Source: an uncultured bacterium
GTDB lineage: Bacteria > Verrucomicrobiota > Kiritimatiellia > RFP12 > UBA1067
Assembly (NCBI GenBank): GCA_900547945.1
Contig: URIT01000039.1
Location: 1 to 23,952 of the forward strand
Reading direction: 5' to 3'
DNA length: 23,952 nt
The translations under genes were made by a program, and so were the position numbers. The notes beneath the pieces were generated by a model. That model was not told where the DNA came from and searched no databases. It saw only the letters and a program-made list of their open reading frames with translations. The stretch's first letter is position 1. Each line of letters begins with the position of its first letter. Shown piece by piece: positions 9,001 to 16,406 of the stretch.

Positions 9001-9465
9001 TCGTGGTCCGACGCCGCCGATCCGAAGCTCAAGTACTTCGCCGGACGCGCCGTCTACGAGAAGACCGTTGCGCTTCCCGCGTCTGCCAAGGCCGGTCTCG
9101 TCCTCGATCTCGGAACGGTGAAGGACGTCGTGAACGTGTGGGCGAACGGCCGTTTCCTCGCCTGTCTCTGGGAGGCCCCCTACCGCCTCGCGCTGCCCGC
9201 CGACCTCTCCGCCTCTCCGTTCACCCTCCGCCTCGAAGTCGTCAACACGTGGCCGAACCGCCTCATCGGCGACGCGATCGCGCGGAAGGCGGGCGCGGCG
9301 GAGCCGAAGTCGCCGAAGGGCCCCTGGCCGCAGTGGGTGCTGGACGGGAAGGCCGATTCGGGGACGGGCATCTTCACGTGGAGCAACTTCATGGGCTGGG
9401 CGGCGGACGAGAAGCCGCTGCCGGCGGGCCTCATCGGTCCCGTGCGCCTCGTGGAAGGGAAGTGA
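6010..9465 (+). CDS. GH106 family exported glycosidase (alpha-L-rhamnosidase type)
   Basis: 1151 aa from ATG 6010. I prefer this start to the in-frame ATG at 5992 because 5992 lies upstream of the -10 box and because 6010 gives a proper signal peptide (MKIYFMTYLIVGAALCGTA). The N-terminal part (WFHWNGDCVTKEGLAADLKAM) matches the GH106 opening. The central region has an IIDSYEVGGQNW segment (E428), a CEPYGG segment (E505) and GEFW (E526), all conserved-looking acidic positions. The last about 150 residues (KYFAGRAVYEKTVALP onward) form a galactose-binding-like sandwich. Known GH106 enzymes remove alpha-L-rhamnose from pectic rhamnogalacturonans and other glycans. A role in rhamnose-containing plant glycan breakdown is therefore likely, but the exact linkage is inference. 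The phosphoesterase gene follows after 9 bp. Confidence 0.85.
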   Translation: MKIYFMTYLIVGAALCGTAERPLAERFAHPPESARLQAWFHWNGDCVTKEGLAADLKAMGEMEIGTAHVFLPAMAHLPVTAKPLTPAWFELWETAIREAKRNNVKLGFHNCPGWSSSGGPWITPENAMKMVVASETDYDPAEGKSVLKLPQPTTIQDFYRDVAVLAFPIPRPPRLLRASGDFPGDFAGFCAGTNALTLPLGAAHARCELTLEYDRPVSPSTAVFSLDETQFYAKGDVAASSDGKTWTTCGDFLYQLFNAQKTPKTLRLAAPPRNARFFRIRFNAIPCPPWVGVRDKALTSFAFTELPRVEDVDAKNSASTSFAYRAPQDPAAPGIPLASFVDLTPRLRPDGALDLAAAPLAPTSLWRILRVGYTATGKRCAPATLPGLECDKLSKKGLDAHWPHMPQRLLEAPGAKDVVTISIIDSYEVGGQNWTEAMPDEFRARRGYALRPWLPALLGYVVESAGETAKFLYDFQRTVGDLFAENYYDYFAALCHRAGIQAACEPYGGPFDSLRCGARADVPTGEFWLGGSPHGSPRIAASIGHLNGRAQIAAEAFTTEAKEGRWQITPAELRRCGDAGWLEGVSQLVYHSYLHQPFPNAQPGISLGRHGTQLNRNTTWWPEGVHWSRYVRRGQFLLQSGRPRAEVLVFVGESWPNNYRYATELVAAGGNFDYCGVADLARLAVKDGGVAVPGGLPYDVLYLGEDRYLTAATLRTLKALVDAGARVAGEKPLGSPSRADDPAAWRALVEAVWSGDRVKPARTAQEALAAFDRRVYVESQVALRAIRREVEGRDVYFVVNPRDEAFAGSVSFAAMGAPELWEARDGTTRPLAAVKGVAEPGRVKVHLELAPQGSCFVVFDPAATPSATVAETPVAYADVVVLSARYCARDDKTHGRDVTDKVRRLLAKGHRAFKVENALLGGDPASNRCKVLDLLYTVDGARRQQTVPERAEVSLAFPRRPPTKPENVVADLSTDWTVVSFTGKNAPAAPLKLARLASWSDAADPKLKYFAGRAVYEKTVALPASAKAGLVLDLGTVKDVVNVWANGRFLACLWEAPYRLALPADLSASPFTLRLEVVNTWPNRLIGDAIARKAGAAEPKSPKGPWPQWVLDGKADSGTGIFTWSNFMGWAADEKPLPAGLIGPVRLVEGK

Positions 9466-9474
9466 CGGAACGGC

Positions 9475-10230
9475 ATGCTGTATGCGGTCATGTCGGACAT
9501 CCATGCGAACCCGCAGGCGCTCGCGCGCGCGCTGGCGGACGCGCGGGAGCAGGGGGCCGAGAAGTTCATCTGCCTGGGGGACGTGGTGGGCTACGGACCT
9601 GACGCCGTGGGGGCGGTGGCGCTTGCGCGGGCGTCCTTCGACGTTGTCCTGATGGGCAACCACGACGCGGCGACGGCAGGGTTGATTCCCGCGTTCTCCT
9701 TTCGTCCCGAGGCGCGGGCGGGCGTCTACCGCCATGGACATGAGCTGTCGGACGATGACCTTTCCTGGCTGCGCCAGTTGCCGTATGTTTATCATGTGCG
9801 GACGTTCTGGGCCGCGCACGGCTCGCTGGCCGACGCGGAGGCGTTTCCCTACATCGGCACGGAGGCGGCCGCGTGGGAGGCGTTCGGCGCGATGGGGGCG
9901 ACGCCGCTTCTCTTCGTCGGCCACACGCACGCCTCGCTCTGGGTCGAGGCGCGCGCGGGGTCTTCGGAGCTGGAGGTTGCGCGCACGGCAGCGCGCGCGC
10001 TTGCGCGCGGCGGCCGCGCCATCGCGAACGTCGGCTCGGTCGGCTACCCGCGCAACGAGCCGGAGAGCGTCTACGCGCTCTACGATTCGCGGCGGCGGGT
10101 CGTCACGTGGCGGCGCCTCCCGTTCGACTATGCGGGCTACTTCGCGCAGATGGAGGCGAAGGGCATCTACATCGCGCCCTGGCTGCGCGCGAACGCGCGC
10201 GCGGCGAGGCAGGGGCGGGAATGTTTATGA
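9475..10230 (+). CDS. Calcineurin-like metallophosphoesterase (YfcE/Metallophos_2 type)
   Basis: 251 aa with the full set of dimetal motifs: D8-x-H10 (SDIHAN), GD at 35-36 (GDVVGYGP), GNHD at 61-64, H115 (AAHGSL) and GHTH at 149-152. There is no signal peptide, so it is a cytoplasmic phosphodiesterase or phosphatase. The substrate cannot be told from the sequence. It starts 9 bp after the GH106 stop and is probably translated from the same mRNA. Its stop overlaps the start of the next small gene (ATGA at 10227-10230), implying translational coupling. Confidence 0.88.
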   Translation: MLYAVMSDIHANPQALARALADAREQGAEKFICLGDVVGYGPDAVGAVALARASFDVVLMGNHDAATAGLIPAFSFRPEARAGVYRHGHELSDDDLSWLRQLPYVYHVRTFWAAHGSLADAEAFPYIGTEAAAWEAFGAMGATPLLFVGHTHASLWVEARAGSSELEVARTAARALARGGRAIANVGSVGYPRNEPESVYALYDSRRRVVTWRRLPFDYAGYFAQMEAKGIYIAPWLRANARAARQGRECL

Positions 10231-10570
10231 ATGTCATTGCGGTCCTGCGCGCATTCCTCGACAGCCTCGTTGTTCCGCATGGACGAACGGATGCTTCCAG
10301 GCGGGAACCCTGCTCGACCACCTCGTGAAGACGAACTTGGAGGATGCTGTTTGGGCATGGCATGGAACCGAGATTGTCGGAGAGAAGAGGGCGAATGCCC
10401 TACACGGCATAGACCTCGATGCTTTTACTCTTCCACGCCCTCATTGCCTGTTCGTCTGTGGGGTGTTTGTCGCGCACTACAAAGACAAAATCAACAAGGT
10501 CATGTGGGCGTTCGCCGGAGATGCATTGACCGATGCCTATCTTGAACAAACGGCGCTTGTGGTGGATTAA
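10227..10570 (+). pseudogene. Small frameshifted gene of unknown function
   Basis: The frame opening at ATG 10227 (MNVIAVLRAFLDSLVVPHGR) ends early at 10328. From about 10290 the frame one base back reads on as GCFQAGTLLDHLVKTNLEDA to a TAA at 10568-10570. Joined near 10290 they give one protein of about 114 aa, consistent with a single missing base. The ATGA overlap with the upstream phosphoesterase gene supports a real former gene. I do not recognise the family, and no motif or membrane segment stands out. Alternatives are a sequencing or assembly error, or two unrelated short frames. Confidence 0.5.
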
Positions 10571-10762
10571 CGACAGGGGGTGGGGATCGGGGAAGCCTAT
10601 GGAGACCAATCGATGCCGGTCAATCCAGGCGACTCTCTTTATACGGTCTTGTTCTCGACCCTGATGCCGCATCTCTTCGCTTCGAGGAGCGAGCGGCTGC
10701 AAGCAAACCACCGCTCAAGTTGTGCGAAATTACGCGGACGTGAAATTTCGCTCTGCATCTCA
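10571..10762. other. Non-coding stretch at the left edge of the defence island
   Basis: About 190 bp without a credible gene. The GC level falls here compared with the left block. The only structure I see is the inverted repeat GCGAAATT / AATTTCGC at 10724-10751, just before the promoter at 10763. Confidence 0.5.
10724..10751. repeat. 8-bp perfect inverted repeat upstream of the XRE promoter
   Basis: GCGAAATT (10724-10731) and AATTTCGC (10744-10751) with a 12-base spacer end 11 bp before the -35 box. It could be a regulator site or the terminator of the upstream transcript. No T-run follows, so a binding site seems at least as likely. Confidence 0.4.
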
Positions 10763-10791
10763 TTGACTTTCCGAAGAAGACATGATAAACT
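10763..10791 (+). promoter_or_regulatory. Sigma70-type promoter of the defence operon
   Basis: -35 TTGACT (10763-10768), 17-bp spacer, -10 TAAACT (10786-10791). Expected transcription start is about 10798, roughly 30 nt before the ATG at 10828. This is the best promoter match in the island. No other clear promoter is seen before the end of the following gene run, where gaps are at most 44 bp. Confidence 0.6.
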
Positions 10792-10803
10792 GGTTTGCCA
10801 GTT
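10788..10803. promoter_or_regulatory. Palindrome over the -10 / start site, candidate operator
   Basis: AACTGG-TTTG-CCAGTT is a perfect 6-bp inverted repeat covering the end of the -10 box and the expected transcription start. A protein bound here would block polymerase. The first gene behind it encodes an XRE-type DNA-binding protein, so autoregulation as in controller proteins of restriction systems is a reasonable inference. Confidence 0.45.
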
Positions 10804-10827
10804 CATTCGATGATGAAAGGTTCTGAG

Positions 10828-11103
10828 ATGGCTTTGTGCTATAAAAACCTCTGGAAATTGCTGATAGACCGAGACATGACGCGGAAAGATCTGCATCGCG
10901 TCTCTGGCGTGTCCCATGCCACGCTTGCAAAAATGTCTCGTGGCGAAAGTGTCACCGCTTCGGTTTTGGACCGGATATGCAATAGCCTTGACTGCAGAAT
11001 CGAAAACGTCATGGAGATTACCCCCGATAAGCCATGTGAGGACAATAGGCGTCGTGCGCAGGATGAGAATGGAGGCGCACAACTGAAGCGGGGGGTGAAA
11101 TGA
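10828..11103 (+). CDS. XRE-family helix-turn-helix regulator
   Basis: 91 aa. Start chosen at ATG 10828, with AAAGG 7 nt upstream; in-frame ATGs at 10810 and 10813 lack a ribosome site. One Cro/C1-type HTH fills about residues 5-65. It has the form common in small cytoplasmic regulators (LWKLLIDRDMTRKDLHRVSG, then ATLAKMSRGESVTASVLDRI). The tail is charged and probably flexible. Its position as first gene of an island holding a type II restriction pair suggests a controller or phage-type repressor acting on the palindrome at 10788-10803. The stop overlaps the next start by 4 bp (ATGA at 11100-11103). Confidence 0.85.
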   Translation: MALCYKNLWKLLIDRDMTRKDLHRVSGVSHATLAKMSRGESVTASVLDRICNSLDCRIENVMEITPDKPCEDNRRRAQDENGGAQLKRGVK

Positions 11104-12050
11104 CGAACGCGGAGAATCAGATTGTCGTGTACCAGCCGAACGAGACGATGCGGTTGGACGTGCGGCTTGAAAACGAGACCGTCTGGCTGACGCAAAGTCA
11201 GATGGCGGCGTTGTTTGGATGCTCTACTGACAATGTCGGATTGCATCTCAAGAACATTTATTCGTGTGGCGAATTGGATAAGGGGGCAACTACCGAGGAA
11301 TCCTCGGTCGTTCAAATTGAAGGGCATCGCAAGGTCTCGCGCAAAGTATGTCTCTACAATCTTGACGCCATCATCTCGGTTGGCTATCGGGTAAATTCCG
11401 TTCTTGGTGTCAAGTTCAGGCAATGGGCGACTCGTGTGCTGAAAGAGTATTTGCTGCGGGGATATTCCGTCAATGCCCGTATGAACCAGTTGGAAGACAA
11501 GGTCGAGCGGCGGCTGGCGAAGCATGACGGTGAGATTGCGGAGTTGAGAGACAAGGTTGATTTCTTCGTGCAGACGAAGGAGCCGCCGCTACAGAGCATC
11601 TTCTACCAGAACAGGTTCTGGGACGCGAAGTCGCTTCTGATCAAGTTCATACGCCGGGCGAAGAAGGAGCTGATCGTGATTGACGCCTATCCCGGCGTGG
11701 CGACCTTGGACATGCTGGCGAAGCGCGGGCGCGGCGTGAAGATCGAGCTGGTGACGCATGCCAACGGCGAACTGGAGGAATCGGATTTCGAGGCGTTCGG
11801 GGCGCAATGCGGCAAGTTAACGAAGACCGTCTGCGGAATCTGCCACGACCGCTTCATCATCGTCGATCAGAAGGAAATCTTCTGGACGGGCGCGTCATTG
11901 AAAGATGCGGGACGCCTGACCTTCGCTGCGGCGAAAATGGGCGCGGAGGTCATCCCGGGGCTTCTCGCGTCGATCCGCAAGGCGACGTCGGAACGGCGGG
12001 AATACGGCATGGGCAAGAAGGCGGGGCTCGCGGTAAGGGTGGTGGAATGA
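11100..12050 (+). CDS. RhuM family protein with PLD-like C-terminal domain
   Basis: 316 aa. Residues about 1-130 match the RhuM family: NETVWLTQSQMAALFG, a YNLDAIISVGYRVNS segment, then FRQWATRVLKEYLLRGY. A predicted coiled region at about 125-155 follows. The C-terminal part (about 160-290) contains IELVTHANGE and HDRFIIVDQKEIFWTGAS, with H249 in an HxxFxxxD pattern. This resembles the phospholipase-D-like tail found on some KilA-N/ORF6N and RhuM proteins. RhuM was named from a Salmonella pathogenicity island, but its molecular role is not established. Such proteins are common on mobile elements and in defence islands. Start supported by GGGGGTGAA upstream. A nucleic-acid-linked role is inference. 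Confidence 0.8.
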   Translation: MTNAENQIVVYQPNETMRLDVRLENETVWLTQSQMAALFGCSTDNVGLHLKNIYSCGELDKGATTEESSVVQIEGHRKVSRKVCLYNLDAIISVGYRVNSVLGVKFRQWATRVLKEYLLRGYSVNARMNQLEDKVERRLAKHDGEIAELRDKVDFFVQTKEPPLQSIFYQNRFWDAKSLLIKFIRRAKKELIVIDAYPGVATLDMLAKRGRGVKIELVTHANGELEESDFEAFGAQCGKLTKTVCGICHDRFIIVDQKEIFWTGASLKDAGRLTFAAAKMGAEVIPGLLASIRKATSERREYGMGKKAGLAVRVVE

Positions 12051-12094
12051 AAAACTTTAGGTAGTTTCTTCGATAAAATTAGGTTTTCCCAAAA

Positions 12095-13720
12095 ATGAAA
12101 CAACAAGTTCGCAAATCAGTTACGGCGAATGTGCATGGCTCTAACGGCTCTGCCAATCGCATTGTCCTCGTCGGTACCTACAAAGGCGACCAGCTGGCGA
12201 AGTGGCGCGGGTGGTACAACTACCCGGTCTCGGAGGCGGACCAGATAGCCGAAGCCGACGCCGCGTCGATTGCGGAGCTGTGGCTTTTCAAGGGCACGAA
12301 GGAGCAGAAGACGTACAAGGCGGAGTTCGTCGGCGTCAAGACCCGCGAAGAGCTGGTGCGCAACTACGGCTACCCTGCGAAGGGCAGGGCGCACGGCGAG
12401 AAGTACCTGCTCTTCAAGACGAAGCTCAAGTATCAGCACAAGCTGACGCCGCCGGAAGATGCGGCGCGCGTCATCGTCCGCACGGCGGACTTCGCGACTG
12501 CGCCCAAGGTGCGCAAGCAGCTCAAGGCTTACCTCGAGTCGCCCGACCGCAAGGACCCCGACCTCGCGAAACGCCTGCCGGAAGTCGTCACGAAACTGCG
12601 CCCCGAACAGCTGCGCGTGTACGAACTCGCTTATCAAATGAGTTTTTGGGATATGCCAAAGATGGAAATTCTCAAGCCTGACGTTCCATTCCCGCCGCCA
12701 GAACATCCAAAGTTTACCTTCATCGACTTGTTCGCAGGAATCGGAGGATTCCGAATTGCTATGCAACGTTGTGGCGGAGAATGCGTGTTCACCTCCGAAT
12801 TTGACCATGCAGCACAAAAGACTTATCAGGCTAATTTTGGTGATATGCCGTTTGGTGATATTACAAAGCAGGAAACACACAATAAGATACCCGAGAAATT
12901 TGATGTCGTGTGTGCAGGATTCCCTTGTCAAGCATTCAGTCTTGCTGGCAAGAGACTAGGGTTTAAGGATCTTTATAAGGGGATGTCTAGAGGAACATTG
13001 TTTGCTGAAGTCGTTAAGATTTGCGAGAGGCACAAGCCTAAAGCGGTGTTCTGCGAGAATGTAAAGGGGTTGTATATTCACGACAAAGGCAACACCTTTA
13101 AGGTTATTAAGAATGAATTCGAGTCCATCGGCTACAAGCTTTTCTACAGAATACTAAACAGTAAGGATTTTGGCGTACCCCAGCACCGGGAGCGCATCTA
13201 TATGGTAGCATTTCGCAATGACTACGCGGAGAATGGCTTTGAGTTCCAATTTCCAGAGCCAACGGGTTGTGACAGGACGTTAAATGACATTCGTGAACAT
13301 GATGTTTCCGCTAAATATTACTTGAGTGAAGTGTATGTTGAAACGCTTCGTCGACACCGTGCGCGGCACGAAGCGGCAGGACACGGCTTTGGCTATGTAA
13401 TTCGTGATTGGGATGGCGTGTCTGGGGCAATAGTATGCGGTGGAATGGGAAGAGAAACAAATCTATTACGGGAGGAAAACGGCACGCCCAAGGGGCTTGT
13501 CCCTGAAACGCATATTCGTGGAAAGATTAATCCTGATGGAATAAGAAAGATGACGCCAAGAGAATGGGCTAGACTACAAGGGTTTCCAGAGGAATTTAAG
13601 CTTGTCTTAAGCGATGTTCACCTTTATAAACAATTTGGGAACAGCGTATCAATCCCTGTGATTGAGGCTATTTCAAGACAAATAGTTTCCCATATAGAAG
13701 AGGTTGACACAAACAAATAA
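12095..13720 (+). CDS. DNA (cytosine-5-)-methyltransferase with extra N-terminal domain
   Basis: 541 aa. Residues about 205-535 form a complete C5 methyltransferase: motif I DLFAGIGGF (D211), motif IV with GFPCQ and catalytic Cys278, motif VI ENV at 321-323, motif VIII QHRERIY, motif IX/X ARLQGFP and FGNSVSIPVI. The paired nuclease 15 bp downstream is HpaII-type, so the likely target is CCGG, protecting host DNA. Residues 1-195 are an added domain I cannot name (opening RIVLVGTYKGDQLAKWRGWY). Composition changes abruptly near 12635: the N-domain is GC-rich like the host genes and the catalytic part is clearly AT-richer. This looks like a fusion made by recombination. No clear Shine-Dalgarno precedes ATG 12095. 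Confidence 0.93.
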   Translation: MKQQVRKSVTANVHGSNGSANRIVLVGTYKGDQLAKWRGWYNYPVSEADQIAEADAASIAELWLFKGTKEQKTYKAEFVGVKTREELVRNYGYPAKGRAHGEKYLLFKTKLKYQHKLTPPEDAARVIVRTADFATAPKVRKQLKAYLESPDRKDPDLAKRLPEVVTKLRPEQLRVYELAYQMSFWDMPKMEILKPDVPFPPPEHPKFTFIDLFAGIGGFRIAMQRCGGECVFTSEFDHAAQKTYQANFGDMPFGDITKQETHNKIPEKFDVVCAGFPCQAFSLAGKRLGFKDLYKGMSRGTLFAEVVKICERHKPKAVFCENVKGLYIHDKGNTFKVIKNEFESIGYKLFYRILNSKDFGVPQHRERIYMVAFRNDYAENGFEFQFPEPTGCDRTLNDIREHDVSAKYYLSEVYVETLRRHRARHEAAGHGFGYVIRDWDGVSGAIVCGGMGRETNLLREENGTPKGLVPETHIRGKINPDGIRKMTPREWARLQGFPEEFKLVLSDVHLYKQFGNSVSIPVIEAISRQIVSHIEEVDTNK

Positions 13721-13735
13721 AAAGGACCTTCCATC

Positions 13736-14884
13736 ATGAAAGATTTTTCTGGAAATAAAGGTGAGTGGAGCGAGCCATATGTTGTTCTCCGTCTGCTTGC
13801 AGATGGGAAGCTCTGCCAAGCAGATAAAGATCTGTTGCCGTCGCCAAATGAATTTTCGCATATTCTAGAGGTGATTCGCGGAGACACAACTGCTACTGTT
13901 CAGAATGGAGGAGTGGTGGTGTTCTCCCACGTAGATGGTTTTGGGCAGAAACATGCCGTGCAGACTCATAGAGAAGATCTGCTCAAACAGGCAAATCGCC
14001 TATTCAGGTCAATTGGTTCAGTGAAAGACTCTAAAGGTGCATTTGAGTTGCCCCGCGAGGTTCCTGACTTGCGTTTCTATGGATTTAAACGTCTGACTAA
14101 TCCAGCGCCTAGAAATATCAAGATTACGAAACGTGACTTGCGACTTAAGTTAGATGGCGCAAGGACAGGCCTTGCAACACTTGGCTTTAGCGTGAAGTCG
14201 GAATTAGGGGCGCCACCAACATTGCTTAATGCATCTGAGCCGACAAACATTGTGTATCGAGTAAAAGGATTGACAAAAGAACACGCAGAAAGCATCAATA
14301 ATATTTCTGGCTCTAGGAAAATAATGGAGCGTTGTAAGGCCATAAAGCATTTTTCTTCGTCTATCAACTACGACTCTTACAATAGCGATATTTTTGCGGA
14401 TAACCTTGAGGTCGTGGATTCGGCATTGCCTGAAATGCTTGCCGATCTTGTAAAGGTTCATTACTTTCAACAGATACTTCTTCCGCGCCCCGCAAAAAAG
14501 AGTGGAACATTCCGCGAGGGTGACAAATTAAGCAAGGCTGTCGAGTTGCTAGGTCAAACCGAGAAGTATGTCTCCAAGACGCGCAAGAACTTCTGCGAAA
14601 TCAAGATCAAGCGGTTCTTGCGAGCTTGCGCTTTGGGATTGATGCCTTCCGAAGTTTGGAATGGAATTGATGATGCCTCAGGCGGTTACATTATCGTGCT
14701 TCCAGACGGAAGGCTGGTCGCTTTGTATGTGTACAACACGAATCTTTTTGAGCAGTATCTTTATGAATCAACAATTTTTGAGCGGGCATCGACAACAAGG
14801 CATAACTACATGAAGCTCGTCCCCGATAGCCAATCTGGGGATTACCTGTTAAAGCTGAATTTGCAAATAAGGTTCAATCGATGA
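13736..14884 (+). CDS. HpaII family type II restriction endonuclease
   Basis: 382 aa, close to HpaII itself (about 360). The N-terminus has the family opening KGEWSEPYVVLRLLADGKL. The C-terminal part has DGRLVALYVYNTNLFEQYL, then ERASTTRHNY, and ends LKLNLQIRF, the usual end of this family. HpaII cuts CCGG and is blocked by cytosine methylation, which fits the methyltransferase just upstream. The exact target here is inference. AAAGGA lies before the ATG. AT-richer than the flanking host genes, like the methyltransferase catalytic part. The stop overlaps the JAB gene by 4 bp (ATGA at 14881-14884). Confidence 0.88.
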   Translation: MKDFSGNKGEWSEPYVVLRLLADGKLCQADKDLLPSPNEFSHILEVIRGDTTATVQNGGVVVFSHVDGFGQKHAVQTHREDLLKQANRLFRSIGSVKDSKGAFELPREVPDLRFYGFKRLTNPAPRNIKITKRDLRLKLDGARTGLATLGFSVKSELGAPPTLLNASEPTNIVYRVKGLTKEHAESINNISGSRKIMERCKAIKHFSSSINYDSYNSDIFADNLEVVDSALPEMLADLVKVHYFQQILLPRPAKKSGTFREGDKLSKAVELLGQTEKYVSKTRKNFCEIKIKRFLRACALGLMPSEVWNGIDDASGGYIIVLPDGRLVALYVYNTNLFEQYLYESTIFERASTTRHNYMKLVPDSQSGDYLLKLNLQIRFNR

Positions 14885-15321
14885 AAATAGAGAGAATCAT
14901 AGAAACCCCCGCTGACGCCGCCGCGATGTTTCGCGCCGCGCTGCCGAAGGAGCAGAAGGAGGAGCGCGTGTTCGTCCTGCCGCTGGACGGCAACGGCAAG
15001 GCGCTCGCCAAGCCGATTCTCGTTTCAGTTGGGCACATGGACGGCACGGCAACAATTGACGCGGGCGCAATCTTCCGCGAGGCGCTGAAAGCCGGCGCGG
15101 AAGAAATCATCGTCGCCCACAACCATCCCTCGGGCGACCTCACGCCCAGCAAGGCGGACATCGCGGCGACAACGAAATTGCGCGAGGCGGCAGACTTTCT
15201 CGGAGTCCAGCTCATTGACCATATTGTCATCGGCAAACAAGGATTCTTCACGTCGTTGGCGGAAACTTCGACAGCTTTGTTGTCTCTAAGGCATTATAAG
15301 GAGGCGAGAGTCCATGCTTAA
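14881..15321 (+). CDS. RadC-like JAB/MPN domain protein
   Basis: 146 aa consisting of one RadC-type JAB domain. The metal-site motif H80-N-H82-P-S-G with D93 (HNHPSGDLTPSKAD) and the DHIVIG segment are intact. Full RadC proteins are about 220 aa with an N-terminal HhH region, which is absent here. The JAMM fold is a zinc hydrolase in eukaryotes and archaea; activity of bacterial RadC-type domains is not settled. Stand-alone copies are frequent on mobile elements and in defence islands. It is GC-rich, unlike the genes on both sides. It overlaps the nuclease gene by 4 bp and the ATPase gene by 8 bp. Confidence 0.85.
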   Translation: MKIERIIETPADAAAMFRAALPKEQKEERVFVLPLDGNGKALAKPILVSVGHMDGTATIDAGAIFREALKAGAEEIIVAHNHPSGDLTPSKADIAATTKLREAADFLGVQLIDHIVIGKQGFFTSLAETSTALLSLRHYKEARVHA

Positions 15322-16405
15322 ATCTGTTACAGTTTCAAGAGTCGCCAGTTTTGGGGAGTCATGTCAAAAGTTTGGGGACTTGGGCGCGGTCAACTTTGTA
15401 TATGGATCTAATGGGTCGGGAAAGACTACGATAAGCCGTTTGATTGCCTCTCCAGAAAAGTTTGGTGAAAAATGTTCTCTGGAATGGGAAGGCGGAGTCC
15501 CATTGGCGGCTTTTGTGTATAACAGGGATTTTGTGGAGGCGAATTTTGCCCCTTCAAAAGAGATCAAAGGCGTATTTACATTGGGGGCGGGAGATAAGGC
15601 GATAGTTGATGCAATCGATGAGAAGAAGAGAAATATTGATGAACTTACGACTAAAATCGTCTCTCTAAATAATGACTTAACGGGAGAAAGCGGAAAGATT
15701 GCGCTTCTGGAAAAATGTGAGAGAGATATTGAGAGTTACTGCTGGGATAAGATACGAACGCCCAACGACATGGATTTCAAGGTGATATTCAAAGGGCTTT
15801 TGTCTAGCAAGGCAAAATTTAAACAAAAAGTCGTTTCCCTATGGTATGCTCAAAATAGTAAGAAATCCCAGACGGTACGGACGCGAGAAGAATTATCTGC
15901 TGAAATTAAATCCGTTTTTAGCGCGGATTCGTCAGAACTGACTTTAGTGCCGTCTCTTAATATTGGGACTCTCCCACAAGACATTGCCAATCCAATTTTT
16001 TCACAGGTTATTGTAGGTAGCAGCGATATTGACATAGCACAATTGATAAATTCCCTTGGAATCAGCGATTGGGTGCGGCAAGGGCAAGCCCACATGGTGA
16101 ATAGTTTAGGGAAATGCCCATTCTGTCAGCAAGTTCTTCCAGACGGCTTTGCTACAAAACTGGACAAGTATTTTGATGAGTCGTTCTCGCGCAACATGAA
16201 TCAATTAAAAGTGCTGTCTGAAAAAATTAGTGGAGCATTAGATTCCATGCTGAAATGTATTAATGAGATTTGTGCCATCGAAACTTCGTTTTTTGACGCA
16301 TCAGGCTTTAAAATTGTGGCAGACAAGTTGTTGTCTAAAGCAGATCTAATTAAACGAATGTTAGGCGAAAAACAAAGAGAAAAGAGAGCCGAGTCGGAGT
16401 GTTAA
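15314..16405 (+). CDS. AAA_13 (RloC/PrrC-like) ATPase, N-terminal part, frameshifted
   Basis: 363 aa as read. It has the Walker A GSNGSGKT (residues 31-38), then a long helical region and a CPFC pair (C268, C271) that resembles the zinc hook of RloC-like SMC-type ATPases. It has no ABC signature or Walker B; those lie in the next frame. The frames fit if one A of the run at 16368-16372 is extra. The true sequence would then continue ...LGENKEKREPSRSVKMPDIL into the second part. AAA_13 proteins include the anticodon nucleases PrrC and RloC, which cut tRNA on phage infection. Whether this one is a nuclease cannot be shown. AAGGAGG at 15298-15304 fixes the start. Low GC. Confidence 0.8.
   Translation: MLKSVTVSRVASFGESCQKFGDLGAVNFVYGSNGSGKTTISRLIASPEKFGEKCSLEWEGGVPLAAFVYNRDFVEANFAPSKEIKGVFTLGAGDKAIVDAIDEKKRNIDELTTKIVSLNNDLTGESGKIALLEKCERDIESYCWDKIRTPNDMDFKVIFKGLLSSKAKFKQKVVSLWYAQNSKKSQTVRTREELSAEIKSVFSADSSELTLVPSLNIGTLPQDIANPIFSQVIVGSSDIDIAQLINSLGISDWVRQGQAHMVNSLGKCPFCQQVLPDGFATKLDKYFDESFSRNMNQLKVLSEKISGALDSMLKCINEICAIETSFFDASGFKIVADKLLSKADLIKRMLGEKQREKRAESEC
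16368..16372 (+). other. Probable frameshift site (A5 run) in the AAA_13 gene
   Basis: The run GAAAAAC lies just where the upstream frame stops matching the family and the downstream frame is already open (from 16365). Removing one A gives GGC GAA AAC AAA GAG and a continuous reading frame through 17543. Other short A runs up to about 16388 could also hold the change. Confidence 0.55.
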
Positions 16406-16406
16406 A

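Noticed and set aside
7594..9930. 778-codon minus-strand frame across the GH106 and phosphoesterase genes
   Set aside because: Antisense shadow spanning two well-supported genes; low-complexity Arg/Ala/Val-rich product.
10400..10711. 103-codon minus-strand frame
   Set aside because: No ribosome site or motif, and it overlaps the + strand frameshifted gene whose coupling is better supported.
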